In this document: positions 24,626-33,187 of the stretch, piece after piece | How positions within the stretch are numbered: the first letter of the stretch is position 1 | Layout of the letters: every line of letters begins with the position of its first letter | Assembly: GCF_004335005.1 (NCBI RefSeq) | Contig: NZ_RQRT01000037.1 | Coordinates: 1 to 41,035 of the forward strand | From: Paracoccus nototheniae | GTDB lineage: Bacteria; Pseudomonadota; Alphaproteobacteria; Rhodobacterales; Rhodobacteraceae | Direction of reading: 5' to 3' | Length of the DNA stretch: 41,035 nucleotides | Made by a program: the position numbers and the translations under genes | The notes under the pieces: model-generated | Seen by the model: the letters and a program-made list of their open reading frames with translations, nothing else | What the model was told of the DNA's origin: nothing | The model's database searches: none

Positions 24626-25420
24626 ATGAAATATCTGGCAATCGAACATCTGTCCAAGACCTTCGTGAACGGGGCCAAGACGGCGCATGTGCTGTCCGAC
24701 ATCAACCTGTCGATCGACAAGGGCGAATTCGTCAGCATCATCGGCCATTCCGGCTGCGGGAAATCGACCCTGCTGAACCTGATCGCCGGGCTGACCGACG
24801 TGACCACCGGCGGCATCCTGCTGGACGGACGAGAGGTGAACGCGCCCGGCCCCGACCGCGCCGTGGTGTTTCAGAACCACTCGCTGCTGCCCTGGCTGTC
24901 GGTCTATGACAATATCAAGCTGGCGGTGACCAAGGTCTTCGGGTCCACGAAAACCCGCGCGGAACGCCACGACTGGATCATGCAGAACCTCGATCTGGTT
25001 CAGATGAGCCACGCCGCCGACAAGCGCCCCGCCGAAATCTCGGGCGGGATGCGCCAGCGCGTGGGCATCGCCCGGGCGCTGGCGATGGAGCCAAAGGTCC
25101 TGCTGCTGGACGAACCCTTTGGCGCGCTGGACGCCCTGACCCGCGCCCATCTGCAGGACGCGGTGATGGACATCCATGCCCGCCTTGGCAATACGATGAT
25201 CATGATCACCCATGATGTGGACGAGGCCGTTCTGCTGGCCGACCGCATCGTGATGATGACCAACGGCCCCGCCGCCACCATCGGCGAGGTGCTGACCGTG
25301 CCCCTGCCCCGCCCCCGCGACCGCATCCGTCTGGCCAGCCAGCCCGATTACGTCAAGGCGCGCGAGGCCGTGCTGCGGTTCCTCTATGAACGTCACCGCT
25401 TCGTCGAAGCCGCGGAGTAA
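24626..25420 (+). CDS. nrtC: Nitrate ABC transporter ATP-binding protein
   Basis: This is the ATPase of the nitrate importer: Walker A GHSGCGKST, signature ISGGMRQRVGIARA, Walker B VLLLDEPFGALDA and THDVDEAV. At 264 residues it has only the ATPase part, like cyanobacterial NrtD, and lacks the NrtA-like sensor tail of cyanobacterial NrtC. So control by bound nitrate at the transporter is not expected, and a homodimer is likely. The ATG at 24626 is seven bases from AAGGGG; another ATG at 24620 is too near it. Confidence 0.93.
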   Translation: MKYLAIEHLSKTFVNGAKTAHVLSDINLSIDKGEFVSIIGHSGCGKSTLLNLIAGLTDVTTGGILLDGREVNAPGPDRAVVFQNHSLLPWLSVYDNIKLAVTKVFGSTKTRAERHDWIMQNLDLVQMSHAADKRPAEISGGMRQRVGIARALAMEPKVLLLDEPFGALDALTRAHLQDAVMDIHARLGNTMIMITHDVDEAVLLADRIVMMTNGPAATIGEVLTVPLPRPRDRIRLASQPDYVKAREAVLRFLYERHRFVEAAE

Positions 25421-25424
25421 GCCC

Positions 25425-27854
25425 ATGACACGCAAATTAGTTGTGATCGGCGCGGGCATGGCCTCGGGCCGGATGCTCGAACAATTGTTCGAACACGCCC
25501 CCGGCGAATGGGACGTGACCCTGTTCAACGCCGAACCGCGCGGCAATTACAACCGGCTGATGCTGTCGCCGGTCCTGTCGGGCGACAAGACCTATGACCA
25601 GATCGTCACCCATGACGACGACTGGTATCTGGCCCACGGCGTCACTTGCCGCTTTGGCGAATCCGTCACCGCCATCGACCGCGAGGCGCAGGTGGTTCAT
25701 GGCAAGAACGGCCCGGTCGAATACGACGCGCTGGTCATCGCCACCGGCTCGGCCCCGTTCATCATCCCGCTGCCGGGGCACAAGCTGCCCGGCGTCGTGG
25801 CCTATCGCGATCTGGAAGACACCAATGCGATGATCGAGGCCAGCCGTCCCGGCACCTCGGCCGTGGTCATCGGCGGCGGGTTGCTGGGGCTGGAGGCCGC
25901 CGCCGGCATGGCCGCGCGGGGGGCCGAGGTGACCGTCATCCACCTGATGGGCCATCTGATGGAACGCCAGCTGGACCCCGCCGCAGGCTATCTGCTGCAA
26001 AAGGATCTGGAAAAGCGCGGCATCCGCATTCATTGCACGGGCGCGACCAAGGCGATTCTCGGGACTGACAGGGTCGAGGCCGTGGCTCTGGAAGACGGCA
26101 CCACCTATCCCGCCGATCTGGTCTGCATGGCCGTGGGCATCCGCCCCGAAACCCGGCTGGCCAATGATGCGGGGCTGGAGGTCGCGCGCGGCATCACCGT
26201 CACCGACCAGATGCGGACCAGCGATCCGGCGATCTTTGCGCTTGGCGAATGCGTGGAACATGACGGGCAGCTGTTCGGTCTGGTCGCGCCGCTTTACGAT
26301 CAGGCCAAGGTTCTGGCCGCGACGCTGGCAGGCACGGACGCCGCCTTCAAGCCCGTCCAGACCGCGACCAAGCTGAAGGTCACCGGCTGCGATCTGTTCA
26401 GCGCGGGCGATTTTGCCGACGGCCCGGGGCGCGAGGATATCGTCTTCCGCGACCCCGGACGCGGCATCTACAAGCGCCTGATCCTGGAAGGCGATCGCCT
26501 GATCGGCGCCGTCATGTATGGCGACACGGCGGACGGTGCCTGGTTCTTTGACAAGATCCGCAGCGGGGCCGATATCAGCGTCGACCGCGACACGCTGATC
26601 TTTGGCCCGGCCTTCGTCGGAGGTGCCCAAGCGGACCCTCTGGCAGCCGTTGCAGCCTTGCCGCCTGAGGCGGAAATCTGTGGCTGCAACGGCGTATGCA
26701 AGGGAACCATCGTCACCGCCATTCAGGGCGGTGCCAGCACGTTGGACGCGGTGCGCGGGCTGACCAAGGCCAGCGCATCCTGCGGCACCTGCACCGGGCT
26801 GGTCGAACAGGTCATGGCGCTGACGCTTGGCGACAGCTTTGCCGCCAATGCCAACCCGCCCATGTGCAAATGCACCGATCACACGCATGAGGACGTGCGC
26901 CGCCTGATCAAGTCGATGGGCCTGAAATCCATCCCCGCCGTCATGCAGGATCTGGGCTGGAAAACCGTGGGCGGCTGCGCATCGTGTCGTCCGGCGCTGA
27001 ATTACTATCTGCTGGCCGACTGGCCGCTGGATTATCGTGACGATCGCCAAAGCCGCTTCGTCAATGAACGAAACCACGCCAATATCCAAAAGGACGGCAC
27101 CTATTCCGTCGTGCCGCGCATGTGGGGCGGCGTCACGACCAGCACCGAATTGCGCGCCATCGCGGATGCCGCCGACCGCTATGCGGTGCCCCTGATCAAG
27201 GTCACCGGCGGCCAGCGCATCGACCTGCTGGGCGTCAAGAAAGAGGATCTGCCCGCGATCTGGTCCGATTTCAATCAGGCCGGGATGGTGTCAGGCCATG
27301 CCTATGCCAAGGGGCTGCGGACGGTAAAAACCTGCGTGGGCACGGATTTCTGCCGCTTTGGCACGCAGGATTCGACCGGTCTGGGCATCCGGCTGGAGAA
27401 ATTGCTGTGGGGGTCGTGGACGCCCGCCAAGGTCAAGCTGGGCGTCTCGGGTTGTCCCAGGAACTGCGCCGAGGCGACCTGCAAGGATATCGGCGTCATC
27501 TGCGTGGACAGCGGGTTCCAGATCAGCGTGGCAGGGGCTGCGGGCATGGATGTGCGGGAAACCGTGCCCCTGCTGACCGTGGAAACCGAGGATGAGGTCT
27601 GCGACATGATCGCAGCCTTTGTGCAGCTTTATCGCGAACATGCCCGCTATCTGCACCGGATCTATAAATGGGTGGACAAGGTGGGGCTGGACTGGTGCCG
27701 CGACCAGGTTGCGGACCCCGATATCCGCGCCGGTCTGCTGGCCCGGTTCCAGCTGTCGCAATCGGTCTATCAGACCGATCCCTGGGCCGAACTGGCCGCG
27801 CGTCCCGCCGATTGGGCACCGGTTGCCGATCTGCGCATGAGGGCTGCCGAATGA
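25425..27854 (+). CDS. nirB: NADH-dependent assimilatory nitrite reductase, large subunit
   Basis: NirB (NasB in Paracoccus) reduces nitrite to ammonia with six electrons from NADH. The 809-residue protein has an N-terminal FAD/NAD part (VVIGAGMASGRMLEQ at 5, a second nucleotide motif VVIGGGLLGLEAA near 146), two BFD-like [2Fe-2S] regions (CGCNGVCKG near 419 with CGTC near 453; CKCTD near 480 with CASC near 518), and a C-terminal siroheme domain with CVGTDFC near 637 and GCPRNCAEATCKD near 675, which hold the [4Fe-4S]-siroheme. All cluster cysteines are present. The ATG at 25425 has GGAG seven bases upstream. It overlaps nirD by four bases. Confidence 0.96.
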   Translation: MTRKLVVIGAGMASGRMLEQLFEHAPGEWDVTLFNAEPRGNYNRLMLSPVLSGDKTYDQIVTHDDDWYLAHGVTCRFGESVTAIDREAQVVHGKNGPVEYDALVIATGSAPFIIPLPGHKLPGVVAYRDLEDTNAMIEASRPGTSAVVIGGGLLGLEAAAGMAARGAEVTVIHLMGHLMERQLDPAAGYLLQKDLEKRGIRIHCTGATKAILGTDRVEAVALEDGTTYPADLVCMAVGIRPETRLANDAGLEVARGITVTDQMRTSDPAIFALGECVEHDGQLFGLVAPLYDQAKVLAATLAGTDAAFKPVQTATKLKVTGCDLFSAGDFADGPGREDIVFRDPGRGIYKRLILEGDRLIGAVMYGDTADGAWFFDKIRSGADISVDRDTLIFGPAFVGGAQADPLAAVAALPPEAEICGCNGVCKGTIVTAIQGGASTLDAVRGLTKASASCGTCTGLVEQVMALTLGDSFAANANPPMCKCTDHTHEDVRRLIKSMGLKSIPAVMQDLGWKTVGGCASCRPALNYYLLADWPLDYRDDRQSRFVNERNHANIQKDGTYSVVPRMWGGVTTSTELRAIADAADRYAVPLIKVTGGQRIDLLGVKKEDLPAIWSDFNQAGMVSGHAYAKGLRTVKTCVGTDFCRFGTQDSTGLGIRLEKLLWGSWTPAKVKLGVSGCPRNCAEATCKDIGVICVDSGFQISVAGAAGMDVRETVPLLTVETEDEVCDMIAAFVQLYREHARYLHRIYKWVDKVGLDWCRDQVADPDIRAGLLARFQLSQSVYQTDPWAELAARPADWAPVADLRMRAAE

Positions 27855-28180
27855 CCCGGTTCATCGACATCGCCGCGCTGGAGGATATCCCCCCGCAGGG
27901 CGCCCGCGTGGTGCGCACACAGCACGGCTGCGTCGCGGTCTTTCGCACCGCCGACGACCGGGTCTTTGCGCTGGACGACCGCTGCCCCCACAAGGGCGGG
28001 CCTTTGTCCGAAGGCATCGTGCATGGCACGCAGGTGACCTGCCCCCTGCACAACTGGGTTTTCGAAATGGCCACGGGACAGGCGCAGGGCGCGGATGACG
28101 GCATGGTCGCCACCCATCCGGTGCGCGTCGAAGGCGGGCGCATCTGGCTGGACGCATCCGCCATCCGGCGCGTCGCATGA
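27851..28180 (+). CDS. nirD: Rieske-type nitrite reductase small subunit (NirD/NasG)
   Basis: This 109-residue protein is the small partner of NirB. Unlike E. coli NirD, it keeps the complete Rieske ligands, CPHKGG (near 45) and CPLHNW (near 65), so it should carry a [2Fe-2S] cluster and resembles NasG of Paracoccus denitrificans, which passes electrons between the nitrite and nitrate reductases. The ATG overlaps the nirB stop, and its own stop overlaps nasC. A longer open frame from 27668 lies within nirB and is not used. Confidence 0.94.
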   Translation: MTRFIDIAALEDIPPQGARVVRTQHGCVAVFRTADDRVFALDDRCPHKGGPLSEGIVHGTQVTCPLHNWVFEMATGQAQGADDGMVATHPVRVEGGRIWLDASAIRRVA

Positions 28181-30783
28181 GCGGCGCGGTCAGGACCACC
28201 TGCCCCTATTGCGGGGTGGGCTGCGGCGTGCTGGCCATGCCGGACGGCAAGGGCGGGCTGGCGATCACGGGCGATCCCGACCACCCGGCCAACCGCGGCC
28301 GCCTGTGCGTCAAGGGCGCGGCCCTTGGCGAGACCGTCGACACCAGCGGCCGCCTGCTGGCCCCCCGGATCGGCGGCGCGGATGCGCCCTGGGGTCAGGC
28401 GCTGGACCTGATCGCCGACCGCTTCACCGATGCCATCGCCCAATACGGGCCGGATTCGGTGGCGATGTATGTCTCGGGTCAGTTGCTGACCGAGGATTAC
28501 TATGTCGCCAACAAGCTGATGAAGGGCTTTGTCGGCAGCGCCAATATCGACACGAATTCGCGGCTGTGCATGGCCTCCAGCGTGGCGGGCCACCGGCGGG
28601 CCTTTGGCAGCGACACCGTGCCCGGCCTTTATGACGATCTGGAACAGGCCGATCTGGTGGTGCTGACCGGATCGAACCTCGCATGGTGCCATCCGGTCCT
28701 GCATCAGCGCATTCTGGCCGCCAAGGCCGCGCGGCCCGACATGAAGATCGTCGTCATCGACCCCCGCCGCACCGCCACCTGCGAGGGTGCCGACCTGCAT
28801 CTGGACATCGCACCCGGCGCGGATGCGCATCTGTTCAACCTGCTGTTGTGCCATCTGTTCGATACCGAACAGACCAGCGCGACGTTCCTGCCCCATGTCA
28901 CCGGCTTTGACGCCGCCCTGACCGCCGCACGGGCGGCGACCGCGCAGGCGACCGGGCTGGACCCTGCCGATCTGGCGACCTTTCTGGACCTGTGGGCGGG
29001 CACGGAAAAGACCGTCACCGTCTATTCCCAGGGCATCAACCAGTCCGACAGCGGCACGGACAAGGTGAATGCGATCCTGAACTGTCATCTGGCGACGGGC
29101 CGGATCGGGCGTCCCGGCATGGGCCCCTTCAGCGTCACCGGCCAACCCAATGCCATGGGCGGACGAGAGGTCGGCGGGCTGGCCAATATGCTGGCCTGCC
29201 ATCTGGAGCTGGAAAACCCCGCCCATCGCCGCGCCGTCCAGACTTTCTGGAACGCCCCCCGCATGGCCGATCGCCCCGGTCTCAAGGCCGTGGACATGTT
29301 CCGCGCGGTCGAGGACGGGCGCATCAAGGCGCTGTGGATCATCCACACCAACCCCGCCGTGACCATGCCCGATGCCGACCGCGTCGCCCGCGCGATCAAG
29401 GCCTGCGATTTCGTGGCGGTCAGCGAGGTCTGGCCCGACACCGACACCGCCCGGCTGGCCGATGTGCTGCTGCCGGCCTCGGCCTGGGGCGAAAAGGACG
29501 GCACGGTCACCAATTCCGAACGCATGATCAGCCGCCAGCGCGCGGCCCTGCCCGCGCCGGGGCAGGCGCGGCCCGACTGGTGGGCCATCGCGCAGGTCGC
29601 GCGGCGCATGGGGTTTCAGGGCTTCGACTGGCAGGATCCGGCAGCGATCTTTGCCGAATACGCGGCGCTGTCGGGGGTGGCGGGCGCCTTGGGCAGCGAT
29701 TTCGACATCTCGGATCTGGCCGGGGCGGATTACGGCGCGCTGGCGCCGGTTCTGTGGCCGCAGGGTCCGGCGCAGCGAGGCGGGCGGTTCTTTGGCACGG
29801 GGCGGTTCCACACGCCCGACGGGCGCGCCCGGATGGTGCCGGTCACCGCCGCCCTGCCCGCACGGGCGCCGGGGCAGATGCTGCTGAACACCGGGCGCAT
29901 CCGCGATCAATGGCACACGATGACCCGCACCGCCCTGTCGCCGCGCCTGTCGCGCCATCTGGCCGAACCCTATCTGGAGCTGCACCCCGATGACGCCGCG
30001 CACCTGACCCTCGCCCCCGCCGATCTGGCGCAGGTCGACAGTCCGCAGGGCCGGGCGCTGCTGCGCGTCCTGATCAGCGACCGCGTGGCCCCCGGCCATC
30101 CCTTCGCCCCGATCCACTGGACCGGCCAGACGGCCCCCACCGGACGCATCGACGCGCTGGTGCCGGGGTTGAGCGACCCGATCTCGGGTCAGCCCGCCAG
30201 CAAATCGGCGCCGGTCACGGTCACCCGCTATGGCGCGGCATGGCATGGCTATCTGCTGACAACGCGGTCCGTGACGCCCGATTGCGCCTATTGGGCGCGC
30301 GCGCGCCTGCGCGGCGGCTGGCAGATCGAGATGGCCGATGCCTCCCCCGTCCCCGACTGGCAGCTTTGGGCCGAGGAACTGCTGGGCCTTGGCGCGCCCT
30401 CGATGCAGTTGGGCGATGCCCGGCGCGGCGTGCATCGCATGGCGTTTCACCATCAGGGCCGGCTGGCGGCGGCGCTGTTCGTGGCGCCGGGTCCGGTGCT
30501 GTTGTCACGCGATCATCTGGCGGGCCTGCTGGGCGGGCCGATGGCGGACGCGGACAGCCACCCGCTGGCAGGCCGCCCGCCCGCCGACCGGCCCGATCCC
30601 GGCCCGGTGATCTGCGCGTGTCTGAACGTGGGACGCACGACGATCCTGAACGCCATCCTGCAGGGCACCGACAGCGTCGAGGCGCTTGGAACGACCCTTG
30701 GCGCAGGCAGCAACTGCGGATCCTGCCGTCCCGAACTGGCGGCCCTGATCTCGGGTCACCGCCGCCAGCTGGCCGCTGAATAA
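28177..30783 (+). CDS. nasC: Assimilatory nitrate reductase, molybdopterin catalytic subunit
   Basis: This enzyme (called NasA, NasC or NarB in different species) reduces nitrate to nitrite in the cytoplasm. The 868-residue protein opens with the [4Fe-4S] motif CPYCGVGC at 9-16 with the fourth cysteine at 44 (RLCVKG). The molybdopterin domain contains NSRLCMASSVAGHRRAFGSD, GSNLAWCHPV and GQPNAMGGREVGGLANML. The tail carries a BFD-like [2Fe-2S] domain (CACLNVGRTT and NCGSCRPE), the entry point for electrons, probably from the Rieske subunit and NirB. No Tat signal is present. It is the last gene of the operon, followed by a strong hairpin. Confidence 0.95.
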   Translation: MSGAVRTTCPYCGVGCGVLAMPDGKGGLAITGDPDHPANRGRLCVKGAALGETVDTSGRLLAPRIGGADAPWGQALDLIADRFTDAIAQYGPDSVAMYVSGQLLTEDYYVANKLMKGFVGSANIDTNSRLCMASSVAGHRRAFGSDTVPGLYDDLEQADLVVLTGSNLAWCHPVLHQRILAAKAARPDMKIVVIDPRRTATCEGADLHLDIAPGADAHLFNLLLCHLFDTEQTSATFLPHVTGFDAALTAARAATAQATGLDPADLATFLDLWAGTEKTVTVYSQGINQSDSGTDKVNAILNCHLATGRIGRPGMGPFSVTGQPNAMGGREVGGLANMLACHLELENPAHRRAVQTFWNAPRMADRPGLKAVDMFRAVEDGRIKALWIIHTNPAVTMPDADRVARAIKACDFVAVSEVWPDTDTARLADVLLPASAWGEKDGTVTNSERMISRQRAALPAPGQARPDWWAIAQVARRMGFQGFDWQDPAAIFAEYAALSGVAGALGSDFDISDLAGADYGALAPVLWPQGPAQRGGRFFGTGRFHTPDGRARMVPVTAALPARAPGQMLLNTGRIRDQWHTMTRTALSPRLSRHLAEPYLELHPDDAAHLTLAPADLAQVDSPQGRALLRVLISDRVAPGHPFAPIHWTGQTAPTGRIDALVPGLSDPISGQPASKSAPVTVTRYGAAWHGYLLTTRSVTPDCAYWARARLRGGWQIEMADASPVPDWQLWAEELLGLGAPSMQLGDARRGVHRMAFHHQGRLAAALFVAPGPVLLSRDHLAGLLGGPMADADSHPLAGRPPADRPDPGPVICACLNVGRTTILNAILQGTDSVEALGTTLGAGSNCGSCRPELAALISGHRRQLAAE

Positions 30784-30795
30784 ACCTCAAAGGCC

Positions 30796-30821
30796 GGGCG
30801 CCCGGAACGATCCGGGCGCCC
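30796..30821. terminator. Terminator-like hairpin after nasC
   Basis: A perfect 11-bp stem (GGGCGCCCGGA and TCCGGGCGCCC) with a four-base loop lies 12 bases after the nasC stop. No T run follows in either direction; on the right it merges with the TGACGTCA array. It could serve the nas operon and, from the other side, the convergent phytase-like gene. Confidence 0.65.
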
Positions 30822-30824
30822 GCC

Positions 30825-30916
30825 TGACGTCACTGGCCTGACGTCACAGAGCTGACGTCACAGGGCTGACGTCACAGGGCTGACGTCACAGGGCTGACGT
30901 CACTGGACCAACATCA
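30825..30916. repeat. Tandem array of 14-bp units with a TGACGTCA core
   Basis: Six exact copies of the palindrome TGACGTCA start at 30825, 30839, 30853, 30867, 30881 and 30895, each 14 bases apart. A degenerate seventh copy at 30909 overlaps the stop codon of the minus-strand gene. The typical unit is TGACGTCACAGGGC; the outer units vary in the last six bases. It lies between convergent genes. There are no spacers as in CRISPR. The period, not far from 1.3 helical turns, would set successive sites on rotating faces of the DNA. It may be a simple slippage repeat or a protein-binding array. Confidence 0.9.
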
Positions 30917-33085
30917 CTGGGCGTCGCGCATGGCCCCCACGGACCAGAACAGCGTCTCGCCCGAACTGTCATCGACACCGTCATTATCGGTGACCATCCA
31001 GCCCTCGCCGCCCGCGTCGATGGCAAAGCCCTCGACCTTGTCGACCACATAGCCGCCTTGCGATTGCAGATCGGGGATCAGGTCGCGGACCTCTTCTTTG
31101 GTCACCACGGGCAGCGTCTGACCCAAAGCCACAGGGGCCAGATCGGCCAGCGGCACGCGGAACAGCTTTTTCACCACGGCGGCGGCACCGATCAAGTTGT
31201 CGCGTTCGATGACATAGGCCCAGTCCCCGTCGATGGTGATCTCGGACAGGCCCATCCAGCCCTCGCCCGCAGGCTCCAGCGGATAGGCGACCGCGCCCCA
31301 TTCCTCGCTGTCCAGATCATAAGAGACCAGCTTGACCTGCCCCTCGGGATCGTCGCCCCATTCGCGCTGCACGGCCATCCACAGCCGGTCGCCCTGCAGG
31401 GCGATGCCTTCGAAACCAGAGCGGGTCTCATGCGCCAGCAGGTCGGCGGGCAGACCGATCTCGGCCTGAATCTCTCCTGTCCCGTCGACGTGATAGATCG
31501 CATGCGGGATCAGCCGGTCGCTGCGCCCGTCGGATGCCAGCCAGAAACCACCCTGACCATCGGGGGCGATCCCTTCCAGATCCAGCTTTTGCGCCGGATC
31601 CCCGTTGCGGGTGACCACGGTTTTCGCGGTGATGCGCGCCGGGGTCTGGGTCGCGTCGATGGTATAGATCGCGGGGTGGGCGCCATAGACGCTGTCGGAC
31701 ACCGCGAACAGCTGGCCCGGCGCATCGCCCGCCGCCAGACCGGACAGCGCGCCCCATCCGATCATCTCGTCCGCCCCCTCCGATGTCAGCATCGGATAGG
31801 CGGCAGGCGCATCGCCCGCCTGAAACAGCATGACATGGGCGCGCGCGCCACCGTCTTCGCCCAGATCGGCCTCGTTCGCGGTGACCAGCAGGTTGCGCGC
31901 GGGCAGGGCCACGATGCCTTCGGGGCTGATCCCCGAGGGCAGCAGCTGCGTCAGGCGCGGCGCGGTCAGGTCAGTGACATCATAGACCCCGATGATCGAG
32001 CCGCGTTCGGACACCACAAAGACGTAAGGCGTGCCGTCGAATGTCGCGACCTCGATCGATTCCGGCTCGACCCCTTTGGCATCAGACCGCTTGTCGGGGT
32101 AATGGCCCGCCGCAATCACCGCATGTTCGAAGCTGTTGCCTGAATCGTAGACGACCGTGCCGTCGCGGTTGAAAATCGTCCAGCCGCGCGATCCGCCCTC
32201 GTAATCGCCCTCGTTCGCGGTGGCGAAATGATCGGCGTCGATCCATTTCACCGCATCAGGTTCGCGCGGCAGATCGCTCAGCCTGTCGGTGAAAGTCAAC
32301 GCGCCATCGTCTTTCGCATCCACGCCCTCCAGGCTGACCGTGCCCGCGCTGAAATGCGAGGCGACCGCACCATCGGCACCGATCACCACGATATGGTTGT
32401 TTTCCTGAAGGGTGACGACGATCTCTCCGGCCTCGTTGATATCGACATATTCGGATTCAGGATCGTCGGCGCCGATCTCGGCCAGACCGGTCATCTCGAT
32501 GCGCTGCTGGCCGTCGCAATCCAGTTCGCCATTCGTCACCGGCAGTTTGACCACATATCCCGCAGGCATCTGCGGCAACGCGCCGTCATTCAGATCCTCG
32601 TCGCGCTGATTCTCGATCGCGACGGCCAGAAAGCTGCCATCGGGCGATCTGGCCACGGAATCCGGCTGCCCGCCCAGATCGCACGAGGCCAGAACCGCGT
32701 GGCTGTCCAGATCCAGCACCCGCAATTGCCCCGAAGGATCCGTGAAGGATGCCGAGGTATCGACGCCGACAAAGACCCGGTTGCCGATGATCACCGCCGT
32801 CGTCGGCTCTCCCTCCATGGCGACATTGCCAAGGGGTTTGGGGGCGGTGGGATCGGTGATGTCCAGAAAACCCAGCACGCCCAGGGGGCTGTCGGAATAG
32901 ACGACCGTGTTGCCATCCTCGGAGGCCGAGATGATCTCGGCCGAGGTCGGGCGGGCGCGGTCCTCCCCTGCGGCCATGTTGTCGGGCGTGGCAAAGGCGG
33001 CGATCCGGTTGAAGGTCGTGTCGGACAGGGCGGGCATGGCGGTCGCCAGGGCGATGGCCGAGGTCAGAAGCGCGAATTTATGCAT
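30914..33085 (-). CDS. Secreted esterase-like/phytase-like beta-propeller protein
   Basis: This 723-residue protein has a signal peptide (MHKFALLTSAIALATAMPALS). Its first half shows propeller-like repeats of the choice-of-anchor-I kind (VVYSDSPLGVLGFLDITDP, LRVLDLDSHAVLASCDLGGQ, PESIEVATFDGTPYVFVVSE). The second half (about 430-715) fits the esterase-like activity of phytase family, with LDLEGIAPDGQGGFWLASDG, GFEGIALQGDRLWMAVQREW and VEGFAIDAGGEGWMVTDNDG. Members are periplasmic or exported and are thought to release phosphate from organic esters, though this is poorly proven. The stop lies in the tandem repeat array. A candidate Pho box upstream fits a phosphate-starvation role. The ribosome site AGGGGA is partly within a hairpin. 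Confidence 0.85.
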   Translation of the reverse strand: MHKFALLTSAIALATAMPALSDTTFNRIAAFATPDNMAAGEDRARPTSAEIISASEDGNTVVYSDSPLGVLGFLDITDPTAPKPLGNVAMEGEPTTAVIIGNRVFVGVDTSASFTDPSGQLRVLDLDSHAVLASCDLGGQPDSVARSPDGSFLAVAIENQRDEDLNDGALPQMPAGYVVKLPVTNGELDCDGQQRIEMTGLAEIGADDPESEYVDINEAGEIVVTLQENNHIVVIGADGAVASHFSAGTVSLEGVDAKDDGALTFTDRLSDLPREPDAVKWIDADHFATANEGDYEGGSRGWTIFNRDGTVVYDSGNSFEHAVIAAGHYPDKRSDAKGVEPESIEVATFDGTPYVFVVSERGSIIGVYDVTDLTAPRLTQLLPSGISPEGIVALPARNLLVTANEADLGEDGGARAHVMLFQAGDAPAAYPMLTSEGADEMIGWGALSGLAAGDAPGQLFAVSDSVYGAHPAIYTIDATQTPARITAKTVVTRNGDPAQKLDLEGIAPDGQGGFWLASDGRSDRLIPHAIYHVDGTGEIQAEIGLPADLLAHETRSGFEGIALQGDRLWMAVQREWGDDPEGQVKLVSYDLDSEEWGAVAYPLEPAGEGWMGLSEITIDGDWAYVIERDNLIGAAAVVKKLFRVPLADLAPVALGQTLPVVTKEEVRDLIPDLQSQGGYVVDKVEGFAIDAGGEGWMVTDNDGVDDSSGETLFWSVGAMRDAQ

Positions 33086-33089
33086 GATG

Positions 33090-33120
33090 GACAGTCCCCT
33101 ATGCTGATCAGGGGCCTGTC
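33090..33120 (-). promoter_or_regulatory. Leader hairpin covering the ribosome site of the phytase-like gene
   Basis: GACAG-t-CCCCT and AGGGG-c-CTGTC form a ten-pair stem with one mismatch and a nine-base loop, ending five bases before the ATG on the minus strand. The only good ribosome binding sequence, AGGGGA, lies in one arm, so the fold could limit translation. Confidence 0.4.
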
Positions 33121-33132
33121 TGACTGCGCATG

Positions 33133-33150
33133 ATGTCAGTGCTGCGACAG
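33133..33150 (-). promoter_or_regulatory. Candidate Pho box upstream of the phytase-like gene
   Basis: On the minus strand the sequence reads CTGTCGC-AGCA-CTGACAT, two 7-bp direct repeats four bases apart, as in the PhoB consensus (CTGTCAT twice). The repeats match five and six of seven positions. It ends about 48 bases before the start codon. The kind of gene downstream makes PhoB control plausible. No convincing -10 is seen at the ideal distance. Confidence 0.4.
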
Positions 33151-33187
33151 ATTGGCGACTTTTTTGGGACAGGCTGTGCGGTGGCCC

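Noticed and set aside
27523..30453. Very long open frame (over 900 codons) on the minus strand opposite nasC and nirD
   Set aside because: It lies antisense to clearly recognised genes, gives an Arg/Gly/Gln-rich product without domains, and is a normal effect of third-position GC bias.
30825..30916. CRISPR array
   Set aside because: The period is 14 bp with no unique spacers and no cas genes nearby; it is a simple tandem repeat.
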